DNA from: Thalassia testudinum
Lineage: Eukaryota > Streptophyta > Magnoliopsida > Alismatales > Hydrocharitaceae
NCBI GenBank assembly: GCA_037157565.1
Contig: JAZHRO010000073.1
Coordinates: forward strand, 93,040,001-93,104,000
Length of the DNA stretch: 64,000 nt
Reading direction: 5' to 3'
Every line of letters starts with the position of its first letter. The stretch's first letter is position 1. The notes beneath the pieces are model-generated. The model searched no databases, was not told where the DNA came from, and worked only from the letters and a program-made list of their open reading frames with translations. Shown one piece after another: positions 24,375-34,939 of the stretch. A program made the position numbers and the translations under genes.

Positions 24375-26056
24375 TGATGAGAACCTCATCATGAACCATA
24401 ACTAGCACATTTTGACCTAATAAATTAAACAAAAGCTCTTACAAAACCTAAGAGAAGGCCTAAATCAGGGAATTGCAAATCTGAGAATAAAATAATACAC
24501 AAGGGGTAAAATTGTAATTTTACCATTGCAGTACATAAACGGGATTTCTATGGGTCTAGACACAGGAAAAATGGACTTAATAAGAGAATTTGGGATGGTT
24601 TGGTCAGAAAAGGGTTATGACAAAATTTGGGAATTAAATGACATTCTGTAACCCTAAACCAAACCAACTTTAATTCACGAAGTTCCAGGCAAAATAAAAA
24701 TCAATTAAACTCTCTAAAATTCATGAAAAAATATCCCCTAGGGTTTAGAACCTTCAATTTAGCCATTGGAACCTATCTTGACCTAGATTGAGAACCATAC
24801 CCAATTTTTGACCTAATTTGTGTTTTTATGCAAAATATCCAGTCAAATATGGTCAAACCTAAAATCCAACCTCACCATTGGATTCCTTAGTTCCAAATTA
24901 CGTTCATACCAAAATTTGGCCTTGACCCACTTTACAAAATGGTCCTCAACAATTACTTTTTGACCCTTAGCTTTTTGAAACCTTGCAAGGACCCCCTACC
25001 TTTCCCGTCATCTTCTTCATTCCGGTCCCTCTGCCACCCGCCTACGCAGGACATACCTCCGGCGACTTTGCACGAAGCATGGCGCCGCGCATGCATGGGG
25101 AGCTGGCCCCAGATTTGAAAGGGTGACTCCCTACGTTGTCCCCTGCAGCATGGGCCAGCTCCCTTGCCCTGTTGACCGCCATGCCTCTCGTGCGAACGCT
25201 TGATAGGTACGGGTCTCATTCCGGCCATACCTCCGGCGAGGTATTCCCATCTCCTCACGATTCCCTCCCGGCCAACGCCTATTTAAGGAGCGGCAACCCC
25301 TGCAGCATCCTTCAAGCTCGACTTGGTCGAAGAATTCCCCCTATTTCGTCTCCTCCTCCGATCAAGAAGTCCGGCGAGCTCTGTCGAGCCCTCCTCTCTT
25401 TCGTTGCTCTACCACAATACCAGTGGCAGAGCCACCTTCACGACCTTCCTCCGCGTCGTGCAACACCCTCGCATGCACCTCTAGCCCCGTCGTCACCGTC
25501 GTCACCCCTCCCCTGGACATCTTTGTCTCTAGCGTCAGCAAATACGCACCGACCGCCTCCTCCCTCCTTTCGTCTGTTAAGTAGGTTAGAACTCTTCTCC
25601 TCTCACCCCTCTTCATTTCCCTTCTCTTATTTTGCATTTTCGACCCCTTGACACCACAGACCACTGCCACCTTCTCCACCTCCGGTAGACCACTGGCGAG
25701 GTGTATCCACCGCTACAGGCATCCACCCACCTCGCCAACCACCTCACAAGCTCTGCCATGACTCACTGATCATAACCCCTCTTCCCATTCACCGCCACAT
25801 GCTCCCAACACTTCCCCTGAGCACACCCATTTTCACAGCCACAGGGCGGCCTGGGCACGCATGCCTAGGCCACCCCATGGCCAATTGACCCCCCCTTCAC
25901 CTTCACCGTGATACGACGAAGGTTTTCCCATTGTTTGACAGGGCCGCAAGGCCGTTCTTGTGTCATGCAGATCTGAGCCTCCATCCGCCATTAATGAGCA
26001 AGCAAGCTTGTTTGTTCCCGAGCTCCAGGTCGTGCGCTCCAGGCTTCAGGATTCCA
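24375..26056 (+). mobile_element. 5' LTR of D, U3 and first part
   Basis: This matches 42437-44112 of the 3' LTR over its whole length at roughly 90% by eye, including the CTATTTAAGG TATA region (25278-25288). It stops after GGATTCCAGG where the 3' LTR goes on with CGGCGCACG, and joins an inverted segment instead. Confidence 0.88.
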
Positions 26057-26520
26057 GGCAACGGCGCCAAAAACTGGTGTAGGATTTTTTGTGTAAAACT
26101 CCCACTAGTTTGATTATATTTTATTACTCAAATACAGAAAATCTCCGAGGTCGAACTCAGGGAGCAAACTTGATTCTAGAAGCGTAGAAAATCACAATTT
26201 ACAACATAATATTTTACAAAAAGATTAAAAAGAGGAAAATAAAAATGTCTCTTCATTTCTTCTCTCTTTCTTCTTTTGTCTTCCTTTCCCTCTCTTTTCA
26301 GACGTCTGACTCCAAGGGTCAGACACCTTAAGTGCCACTTGCTATAGTGCTTGTGCTCTCCTTTTCTTTTCAGCTACTGCTGCTGCTTCTTCTTGGCTTC
26401 TTCTTCTTCTTCCTTCTCTATTGTGCGCCTTTTGCTTTCTTCTCTCTTCCTTATTCTTCTTCCTCAGCTTCTCTACGGCTACAGTGCCATCTTCAAGATT
26501 GCACTGAGATGCAGGGCCTT
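26057..26520 (-). mobile_element. Inverted LTR end plus PBS inside the D 5' LTR region
   Basis: The plus strand shows GGCAACGGCGCCA (26057-26069), the reverse of the tRNA-Asp PBS, then AAAAC, then from 26075 the reverse complement of the D LTR end. The order matches 46506 back to 46196, then 44790 back to about 44670 in the 3' LTR. This copy lacks the M insertion. The LTR 3' part with its PBS has therefore been flipped, and the sequence between the break and gag has been lost. Confidence 0.82.
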
Positions 26521-27345
26521 AGGGCTACAGTTCTTCGCTACCCACGCAACGACGAACCTTAGGGGAGCACATGAGATGCAAGGCCTGTCCACATCAGTCG
26601 ACCTGGAATTAATGGCCAGTCAATTGGCCAAGGTCTCAATTATTGAGAAGAAGGTGGACAAGCTGACTCAGCACTTGCAGCAAGCCACCTCTGCGTAGAA
26701 CTCCTTCGCACAGCCCCCTCCCACACAGGAAACTGTGCAGAACATTTTCCACTAACCTTCTCCTGGGATGGACTCGTATCCACCCCCATCTAACTCCAGG
26801 ACCGGAGGGACCTCCTATCCTTTCTATTCTTGCCAGGGGAACTCTATTCCCCCATTCAACGACTTTCCTTAGGCTCCTCAGACCTACGAGGACCTCAACG
26901 CCATCCAGAATGACCCATTTTCCAACACCTACAACCATGGATGGCGAAACCATCCAAATTTCCAGTGGACGGGAAATTCTCATAATCCAAGACCACCCTT
27001 TCAGCCCCATCCACAAGCCCCTCATCCTTATCAGCCGCCTCAGCCTCGGCCCTACCCCACTTATCCATCCGGGCCCAACCAAGACCAAATGTCCCTTATC
27101 CTCCAAACTCTGGCAGACATTCAAAGAACAAATGCGGCTATCCAGAAGCAACATACGGACTAAATCACAAAGGTCCGCAACCAACTTGCCCAGTTGGCAA
27201 ATTCTCGCCAACCGGGCACACTTCCTTCTCAACCTCTGCCTAACCCGAATAGCGTGCCAACCCAGCGGCGCATTATGAACCCAAACCCAGGCCAAGCACA
27301 CTTGATCTATCAGGCCCCTTCTTTTCCATCACTTGATGGGATGGA
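26521..27345 (+). pseudogene. Athila D gag, C-terminal half
   Basis: The plus strand reads LELMASQLAKVSIIEKKVDKL (26610-26680), then a Pro/Gln/Asn-rich tail and LANSRQPGTLPSQPLPNPN (27194-27250), as in Athila gag C-termini. Several stops occur (for example at 26696 and 27163). The N-terminal half with the capsid core is missing next to the inversion. Solo LTR F interrupts the frame at 27346-27350. Confidence 0.78.
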
Positions 27346-27350
27346 AGAAT

Positions 27351-29173
27351 TGATTAGCCCATATTTGCGGGCTATTTAAATATTTAAGTGCCTAGACATT
27401 AAGTTAATTCTAACATTTATTTAGCATAAATTAGGATGTAAATAGATTAGTTCATATTTCTAATTTAATTACATAATTCATGCATTGCATTCATATTTAA
27501 ATGCATTTAGAATTAACTTAGAATTGCATTCATTTAATTAGTTAACCAATTAGGTGCATTTAATGCATTAGTTTAAGTTAACATAAAAGTTGAGGATTTG
27601 TATATAAATAACCATAATATTTTATCACTATTTTTATTCTTCTTCTTTCAGCAACGACTGCATTTCCTTCGGCTGCCGCTGCAATGCCACCAGCTGCCAC
27701 ACTAAAGCCTACATTCATGGACTAGCGGAGAATGTGGATCTGTTCCTGCCTCTCCATTCAAATTCAAGCAGGTAGCTACAAAAAGAGGAAGAGGCAGCCG
27801 AGCTCTAGAGGCCACCATCCCAACGATTCACCACTGTGCAGAGAGTTGAGCTCTCGACCATTCCACCGCCACTGGCCTCAACCGCGGCGACGAGCCTCCA
27901 CCACCGTGGGCGTGTGGCGTGACAGGCCACACCGCCATCTGGAGCTCAACTGCATCACTGTGCCCCACCAGAATCAACATCACCACCCTCGCCGTCATCA
28001 CCAACAACCTCCACAACCGCCATGCAATTTCAATCCTCAGTCAGTTAAGACATCCGAGAAGTTTCCCGGACGTCTGAAGCTTCGCCCCCACACACAACAA
28101 GATCGGCCGCTCACTTTACGCCTGCGTCCCTCCAGCTGCACACTTTTGCCCCACCTCCTACAGCATCCACCACGCATGCCCATCACCTCCTTCACGTCAG
28201 CGCTCTGCCAGCACCCGCCTCGCGCCTTCCTTGCAACCTCGGCACGCCGCATCTCCTCCAACCTGCAGCAGCAACCGCCCTTGCTGCGCTTCACCTCCAA
28301 CGCGCCCACTCCAGCACGCCCGCATTGCAGCCTCGATGCACCTGCCAGCGTGCAGCAAGCCCGCCAGCACCTGCAGCCAACGCGCACATAGCAGCAGGCA
28401 CGCGTTCTTCTTTGCGCGTGCATCACCTGCACAAGCCCTCCCCTTCCACCCTACAACGCCTCAGCATCCACTTCCGCGCCCTCGCCAACCTTCTTCAGCT
28501 CTCCACCAGAACCGTAGCATGCACACCCCTTCAGCGCCTCCGTCACCAACGTGCCTCCAGCAATGCATGCGGCCTCATTACACGCAACAGCAGCCTCTGT
28601 GCGCACCACCTGCAACAGCCTCCACGTGCGCCCATCCGCGCCTCCTCCAGTAGGTGCAGCCATCGTCGAAACCCACCTTCACCGGAGCTCCGTCGGGTCA
28701 GCTCCGGCCACCTCGCAACTCGCCGCCACCACCACTGCGAAGCCCTCGGTCTAAAGAACTTCCTCCGAGCTTCACGCCTCTGGCCGTTCCTTCCTCCTCG
28801 CGCACGGCCAAGGGGAAGAAGATCCCCTATTTTGCTACAGTAAAGGACCTATTAATATTTACATTCTCTGCCATTGCCAACTTTTATTGATATTTTATTA
28901 AATCTGCATTGCAAAAAATATCCGTTAGTTGTTCAAAATTACCATTTCAGCATGTTCTCTTGATACTATCTTAATCTGAAGGCAGATTTGGCTCAGTTCT
29001 CGTCGAAATTAACTACGAACATACGTTTTTAACCGGTGTGAATTTAAATACATCATTGCCTCCCTGTGGACACGACCTGCTCTTCTGCGAGTGGTTATTT
29101 TAATTATTGATTAGTCAATTTTTCCACCACATAAAACTACAAATGACTTTACAAGTGAAGAATCGACTCATCA
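27351..29173 (+). mobile_element. Solo LTR F, same family as element B
   Basis: The 1823-bp LTR starts TGATTAGCCC and ends ACTCATCA. It is flanked by AGAAT (27346-27350) and AGCAT (29174-29178), a duplication with one change. It is the reverse complement relative of 57457-59212, sharing the start, TATA (TATATAAATA near 27600), the GC-rich Pro/His-coding-like middle (27730-28800) and the U5 end. The GC-rich middle gives long open frames on both strands that are not genes. A GACGTC core is at 28069. Confidence 0.88.
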
Positions 29174-30094
29174 AGCATCAACCTCCTATGCGGGTTACCA
29201 ACAGCAGCAGCCCATCTTACCAACCCCCAACCAGAACCAGGCAGGACTAAATTCGGTAACAACCTGTAGTGGTAAAGCAACACAAGATCCACCTTATCCA
29301 GACCACTCCAAGCCTGGTAGTGACCCAAACCCTCGAATAGTTATCCAGGATGTTCCTATCCCTGTCCTAGATCAAAAACCTAGACCTATCCTAGAGGAGC
29401 CAACCAAGGTTCCATTTCCCGAGGCCTTGACCAAGGGAAAGAGGATAGCTAAACCCGTTGCTCCTGAGGAGGACCTAATCAAACTCTTTGAGTAGGTCCA
29501 AATAAACATCCCCTTGATGGATGCAATCCACCACGTACCGGCTTGCGCACGATTCTTGAAAAACATGTGTACACCTCAGCGTAAGCCGCAAACCAAGAGT
29601 GAGAGTCCGATTGTACTATCAGAGCAAGCCAGTTCTATGATCCTGAGTAAACTCCCACCCAAGGAAAAAGACCCAGGCACTCTCCTGATTTCATGTAAGA
29701 TTGGTGAAACCCAGTTTGATAGAGCATTATTAGACCTAGGTGCCTCTATAAACCTGATACCCACACCCCTGCTTAACCACCTAGAAGAATCTGAACTGAA
29801 ACCAACTGAGGTGACAATGCAGTTAGCCGATCGATCTATCAAGTCACCTAAGGGAATTCTTAAGGACGTTATTGTCAAGGTGCGGGATTTCTACTTTCCT
29901 GTAGATTTCATAGTTCTAGACATGGACGCACCTGAGAACCCAAGGGATACACCAATCATACTAAGGAGACCTTTTCTGGCCACTGCAAGGGCCAACATAA
30001 GTTGTGAAGAGGGCCAAATAGAGCTAAAATTTGGGAATCAGACTCTCAAGATTGATATCTTTAAGGCCCAACAAAGGATTAATTGCGGTGTCGT
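29174..30094 (+). pseudogene. Athila D gag end and aspartic protease
   Basis: Landmarks in order are VNIPLMDAIHHVPACARFLK-like spacer (29505-29560), ISCKIG (29690), ALLDLGASINLIP with the catalytic Asp of the retropepsin (29725-29765), KPTEVTMQLADRSIKSPKGI, DFYFPVDFIVLDM and PIILRRPFLATARANI (29950-30000). The protease matures the gag-pol polyprotein. A stop (TAG near 29493) lies upstream. Element E inserts directly after codons for the DIFKA region; the frame resumes at 37849. Confidence 0.88.
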
Positions 30095-31859
30095 TGTTGA
30101 ACGTTTACGAACCTACGCCAACGTGTTCGGTTTTGGAAAACCCGTCGTTGTAGTTTGAAAGCGAAGGATTCGTGTTCAACAAATAAAATTTATACCGAAA
30201 TTAAAATTCCGGGTCGAACACAAGGAGGCGAACGTTTGATTTAAAAACTTCGCGTTTCTTTTTATTTTGTCACGAAGAAATTCAATTTAAACTATCTAAG
30301 TATCTACAACAAATAAGAGAGAGAGAGGGAGTAAGAGAGAGAGAAAGAATACTATACATGGAAATCAAAATGAGATGTAGAATAGACAAGGAATTTATCA
30401 TAAAAGAGTTCGTTCGTTACAACTAGAAAACATAAAACAATTACTCTAGAAAGCATTAAAAGAATGGAGGGAGAAATGTCCTCCTCGACGATCGCTCGGA
30501 GGACGAATAGACTACTCTAGAAAGCAGTAAATCTATACTAGAAAGCAGTAAAAAGAATAGGGAGAGAGAATCCTCCTCTACGGTCACTTGGAGGACGAGC
30601 CGGACGGGACGACGCCTGGACGAAGGAGAACGAAGCGGGACGAAGGAGGACGAAGCAGAAGAACGGGAACGAAGCAGCACGCCGTCGTCGTCGCGGGATC
30701 CACTTCCGAAGGGGGACGAAAATTTGGACTTTATCTCGTGAGAAGCATCCCGGGTGTGGGACAAGCTTCTCTTGAGCTTTGGAGAGGTAGAGAGGAGAAG
30801 GAAGGGATGAAAATTTTGTATGGAGGGGGTCTCCTTTTATAGTTGCAAGGAGTGGGGGCAAAATGGACATTACATCTTCAAAATAATAAACAAGGGGTCT
30901 TTAGTGACGGATAAAACCGTCGCTAAAGACCCGACGTCGCCGTCGCCGCCGCGCCCACGCGCGCCCGCTCGGCTGGCCGCACGCGTAACGCCTACGCACG
31001 TCCGCGTCGTCTCAGCCGTCCGATCGCGAGATCGGACGGCTTAGAACGCGTCCGCGCCCGCTGCGTAGCGCACCGCCCGCGTGTGATCGCGCGTTCACCA
31101 GAGCGTCCAATTGCGCGTCGGCGCTATCGGGCGCGCGCGGCCGTCGGATCTTCATCTGACGCTCGTGCGCGCCCGCTCGCCCGCGCCTTCCACCCCCTCA
31201 CCGCGGCTCGAACCCGCGACCTCCGCTTCGCCCGCAGCTGCGTCGCCGCTGCGCTACGCGGGCGAAATGGTCGCGCGGACGCTTTTAAGCGCGAGCGACC
31301 GCAGCCGTTGGATCGAGATCCAACGGCGGAGAGGAGACGGAGCACGGTCTTCACAAGACTCCTGCGGCCGATTGGGCGGCTGGGATGGTGCCACGTGGCG
31401 CCATCTTGGCCGTCCATCTTCTGGAAGTTGTAGATGGTGCCACGGATGTCGGATTGACTCGATTTTTGTGTCGTTCGGCTGCGATCGTCGATCCGAATTC
31501 ATCCGTGTGGTCGGATTTACCATCTGAAGTGTGGATTTACACCATCCTGGCCCTTGATCTTCTAGGGTTCCCCGGTCTCTATCTGATGCTACGGATGCCT
31601 GATTAGGGCGATCTTGGAGTCGTTGAACTCCAATCGTCGCCCTGATCATATCTATACGGTTGGATCTTTGATCCGAGGCCCCGATAAAATATTTGCCCTG
31701 TCCAAGCACATAAAAGGAGACAATTAACCTCCATTTTATTCAAACTACTCTAAATGCAAGATGATGCATGTAATGCAATATTTATATCATGAAATGCAAT
31801 TCTATGCTTAAGAACATGCATAAATAGACATTTTAAGTAGTGTAAATGTGTTTACATCA
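30095..31859 (-). mobile_element. 3' LTR of E
   Basis: Minus-strand start TGATGTAAACACA (31859), end CGTTCAACA (30095). U3 is about 1 kb, with the minus-strand TATA box CTATAAAAGG at 30833-30842. U3 holds a G-box palindrome (31385-31404, one mismatch here), hairpins at 31305-31326 and 31014-31041, the tRNA-like A/B boxes (31204-31256) and a TTTAGTGACGG/CCGTCGCTAAA hairpin (30899-30928). R/U5 is AT-rich with GA repeats. Confidence 0.93.
31204..31256 (-). promoter_or_regulatory. tRNA-like A and B boxes in E 3' LTR U3
   Basis: On the minus strand the A box TAGCGCAGCGG (31256-31246) fits TRGYNNARNNG, and 42 bases further the B box GGTTCGAGCCG (31214-31204) is close to GGTTCGANNCC. The B box sits in a perfect 5-bp stem with a 7-base loop (31202-31218), like a tRNA T-arm. 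This is the layout of an internal RNA polymerase III promoter or a tRNA-derived SINE head. Whether it is active is unknown. Confidence 0.6.
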
Positions 31860-31871
31860 TACCCCCATGCC
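31860..31871 (-). promoter_or_regulatory. Polypurine tract of E
   Basis: The minus strand reads GGCATGGGGGTA immediately before the LTR start TGATGT. It is identical to the tract of D (42425-42436). Confidence 0.9.
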
Positions 31872-33109
31872 TATCTTTTGCTAGTCCCTAGCAAAAATTA
31901 TATGCTATTTATAAAAGAATTATGTTAGATTATTTGGACCTGAGTTATTTTCAATCATTAAGAAATTGTCTACTTAAGAACTGAACTTTCAAAGACACAA
32001 CAGTGCCCGGGTATCAGCCAAAATGCAGACCGCCTCAAGCCTCGCCTTATTCAAAGAAAAATTTCTTTTTCTGTTTTTACTTTCTTTTTTTTTTTTTTTT
32101 TTTGGATTTTCAAATTTTAGGGTTTAAGAGTGGCTTTCTACGGCCATTCAACTCACCCAAGATTTGATGAGAACCCTAAGTTTTAAGCATCTTATTGTGA
32201 TTGCGATAGACTCGTTGACCGACAATTAGAACGGACTTCGGATTTCTACGCCTCTAGGTGACCTCAAAAAGAATTCTGCCTAAAGGTGTATCTTTACAAC
32301 CGGTAGCTTTCTCCCTACTTTTATTATTATTATTTTTTTTAACGAGGTCAACACAAGGGTGAATCCAGTGTATATCTCCCCGGTTTATTCTACTTCTCCG
32401 CTTCTTCCTAAGTGTTTTGGGAATTTTTAGTGCATTTTCTGAGCTGGGTTCTGGACAACCGGTCGATGAGCTGTTACGACCGACAACTTGCCAGCCATAC
32501 TCGTGCGGCGAAGTGTGGCTTATTTCTTTTTGTTCTTTTCTCCTTTTTGATTTTTTTTTTTTTTTTTTAAGTAGGTGGCTTCCCTGGTCTAAGATTTACC
32601 TAAAGGCAGCAAAAAGAGAAAGGTCAGTGACTGGGCTCTGGACAACCTACCTATGGGCTGTTACCCACGATAACTTGCCAGCCATATCACCCTAGAAGGT
32701 TCATTAGCTACCCAATTTCCATTAAAATCGCCAAATAACGAGTCAGTGCAAAGAAAGTATGTAGATGCTTAAGACTCAAAATTCCCTCACATCAGAGGGC
32801 GGGTTGATAAGTCGTGTACTTATCACCCAAACTTATTTACTCCAATTAAAATAAAATTCAAGTTGGCGAGAACTCGAAAAACAAATCCACATTTTAGTGG
32901 ATACATAGGCTGATTAAGTCCAAAGACCTGAAGGGTCTTTGTGTTCAAACCATAATATAGTATTTCTTAAGATCGAAAATTTTCTTAAACCCAAATTCTC
33001 TTTCCTAATTTCGATTTTTTTTTTTTTTTTAATAAAACAAATCTACGGAGCTGACGAATGAATTCAAAGATAAATATCCACCCCCCCATGCCTATCTAAT
33101 GCAATGTCC
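31872..33109 (-). other. 3' noncoding region of E
   Basis: About 1.2 kb with no coding sequence. It holds an imperfect direct repeat of about 54 bp (about 32443-32496 and 32635-32688, landmarks CTGGACAACC and AACTTGCCAGCCATA), T-rich runs (32088-32103, 32550-32568, 33018-33030) and, at its start on the minus strand, the internal polypurine module 33078-33118. K carries the same region at 62954-63935. Confidence 0.75.
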
Positions 33110-33118
33110 TCATTGTAT
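33078..33118 (-). promoter_or_regulatory. Internal polypurine tract with hairpin, element E
   Basis: The minus strand has ACAATGAGGACATTGC, an inverted repeat CAATG-AGGA-CATTG, then AGGCATGGGGGGGTGG. The same pair occurs in D, A and H. The ORF stop codon (33110-33112) lies between the hairpin and the end of this module, so the ORF overlaps the hairpin. Confidence 0.75.
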
Positions 33119-34939
33119 TAAAAAGACATAAAACAGAGTGGAAAAGCGTAGAAAGCACCTGAATTGCGTGGATATCGGGTCCGCTCCGAGATGAAAATAA
33201 AAAAGAACTGTATATGTGCTGAGTTTAGTGCCTTCAGCTAGGCACACTATACAAAGAAAAGAAATGAAGAATTCAGAAGTGCAGGTCAAAATTAGAATAA
33301 ACAGAAGAATCCTCCGACCTGTCAACAGAGGTCCACAGATGTGGACCAGATTGTGGTGCAGACCCACACCCCATAATCGAGAATATCTTAGGTTCTGGAT
33401 AAAAATTACCCAAAACCTAAAATCAGAATGCAAGCGGGGTCGGGCCTGCGATTTGTGAGGATGCAACCCAAGGCCAAAATGTCGGGTTACAGAGAATTGA
33501 AGCTCAAAAGGATAATCGTTAAATGTGTGCTTGAGTTTGACATCCTCGAAACAACTGTCGTAAGGGTTCTGATTTGATGGTTTCAGCTTAAAAGGAACCC
33601 TTCGACTCAATCTTCCATTTCCTCCAAAATTGACTTCCCAAATCAGAATTTCCCAGCTCCTATCCTCCTCATTCGGCATATCAAATTCCATGACCTCTTG
33701 TATATTCATCACCCCGTCTGAAATCTCCAAGTCTAGATGATGTGGCAAAATCAAAATTGACTTGGGTCTAATTATCTCAGAATTAGAATCATCAATAAGC
33801 TCAACAGGGTGTAACTGATAATCAGGGCATTGAATTAATTCCTCCAGAAAATGCGATTCTGGATCCGTATCGTGTGCCCTAATAAGATCAGTTTCCTCAG
33901 TTATTGGGCTATCAAATGATCTATCAGATTCCTCAGGCCCAATCGTCTCACAAAAATCGTGATCTGAAAACTCGTGTGAGACTTCGCAACTTGAATCTTC
34001 ACCATCAGGATCCGTATCAATGTATGTCCCAAAATCATTTGTCACTTTGCGTTCCAAGGAGACATACGTTTCCTCGTAACCCGGCTCAGGGATTTCAGGT
34101 GAAGAAATCAAATCATCCTTAATTGGTTGTTTTAATTCAATCTGGTCAGCTTCGTAACATGTGTCCCCCCCAACAGGTGCCTGAGCGGGTTCTGTCATTG
34201 GCTTTCCTGAAGAGAGTTCATCCTGGGAATTATTCCAAGATTGAATCAAAGCAACCACGAATCTCATCCTCAATTTCGCTAATTTCCTAAGTAGAAACTC
34301 ACTCGGGTTCTTATCCTTAACATCCTGGAGCCAATCCAACAAAGACTTATTTAAATCATCAATCATTTCAATCAGGGGCTCCAATCTCTCAATGCAAGGT
34401 ATTGGCTGAACTTCTAAAGATTGAATGATATTCCTCAAGTTAGCCAGAACCTTATCTTGAACCTGATTAACCTGAACCAAATGAGTTGGTTCAGGGTTGG
34501 GCGGGTTTGACATCAATGTAGAGGAATTAACGAATTGAGATTCGTTATACCCATCCTGATAATAGGTCATTTCAGATTGTTCAAAAGATGGAGATGACCT
34601 AAAGGCAGTGAAATCAGAGGATGGGTAAGGATCAGTGTATCCTTCTTGATTGTAGATCGCATTAGGTTGTTCATGAAAGGAGGACGATCTATAATCGATG
34701 CAACTCTGAGAAGGATAGAATTGAGAATCAAAGTGTTCAGGGTTAGACCCTAAACACGGGGGTCCGGAATTGTATCCCCAATCCGAATTATCCCAACTAA
34801 CTGATGGTCGATTACAATACGAGTTGGGATAATTGTCATGTTGAGGATAATTTACAACAGGAGGGAAAGAGCGGGAATGTGTGAAATATGTGGAAGGATT
34901 CATGAGACACGGGAGAAAGAAAGGTGCCCTGCAATACAA
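33110..34939 (-). CDS. 609-codon ORF of element E, unknown function
   Basis: An uninterrupted minus-strand frame occupies the place of gag-pol. The first ATG is at 34939; a second at residue 13 (MNPSTYF, 34903) may be the true start. Residues about 15-150 are rich in Tyr, Ser, Pro, Asn and Gln; about 155-245 look helical (QVQDKVLANLRNIIQSLEV, LDWLQDVKDKNPSEFLLRKL); about 250-430 are very acidic (Asp/Glu/Ser). Near residues 550-580 is a hydrophobic stretch (ILLFILILTCTSEFF) that could span a membrane. No Cys-His knuckle, protease or polymerase motif is seen. Openness over 609 codons in a young copy suggests a protein product. The acidic H remnant (16066-16860) may be a distant relative. Could be a gag-like or env-like protein; undecided. 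Confidence 0.65.
   Translation of the reverse strand: MYCRAPFFLPCLMNPSTYFTHSRSFPPVVNYPQHDNYPNSYCNRPSVSWDNSDWGYNSGPPCLGSNPEHFDSQFYPSQSCIDYRSSSFHEQPNAIYNQEGYTDPYPSSDFTAFRSSPSFEQSEMTYYQDGYNESQFVNSSTLMSNPPNPEPTHLVQVNQVQDKVLANLRNIIQSLEVQPIPCIERLEPLIEMIDDLNKSLLDWLQDVKDKNPSEFLLRKLAKLRMRFVVALIQSWNNSQDELSSGKPMTEPAQAPVGGDTCYEADQIELKQPIKDDLISSPEIPEPGYEETYVSLERKVTNDFGTYIDTDPDGEDSSCEVSHEFSDHDFCETIGPEESDRSFDSPITEETDLIRAHDTDPESHFLEELIQCPDYQLHPVELIDDSNSEIIRPKSILILPHHLDLEISDGVMNIQEVMEFDMPNEEDRSWEILIWEVNFGGNGRLSRRVPFKLKPSNQNPYDSCFEDVKLKHTFNDYPFELQFSVTRHFGLGLHPHKSQARPRLHSDFRFWVIFIQNLRYSRLWGVGLHHNLVHICGPLLTGRRILLFILILTCTSEFFISFLCIVCLAEGTKLSTYTVLFYFHLGADPISTQFRCFLRFSTLFYVFLIQ

Noticed and set aside
26332..26562. 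Leu/Phe/Ser-rich frame resembling a membrane protein (also 44541-44808, minus)
   Set aside because: It is the reversed purine-rich LTR segment read as TTC/CTT codons.
27732..28843. Several long Pro/His/Arg-rich frames on both strands
   Set aside because: They lie within solo LTR F and its relative at 57840-58700 without frame conservation.
30538..30870. 110-codon minus-strand frame in the E LTR (also 36527-36859)
   Set aside because: Kept open only by recent LTR identity; it spans the TATA box and leader and has no domain.
31202..31275. A true tRNA gene in the E LTR
   Set aside because: The T-arm and boxes are present but I could not form a convincing acceptor stem and anticodon arm, so only tRNA-like promoter boxes are claimed.
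31083..31527. Arg/Ala-rich frames on both strands of the E LTR (and 36940-37372)
   Set aside because: GC-rich U3 shadows, including hairpins and the tRNA-like module; no independent support.
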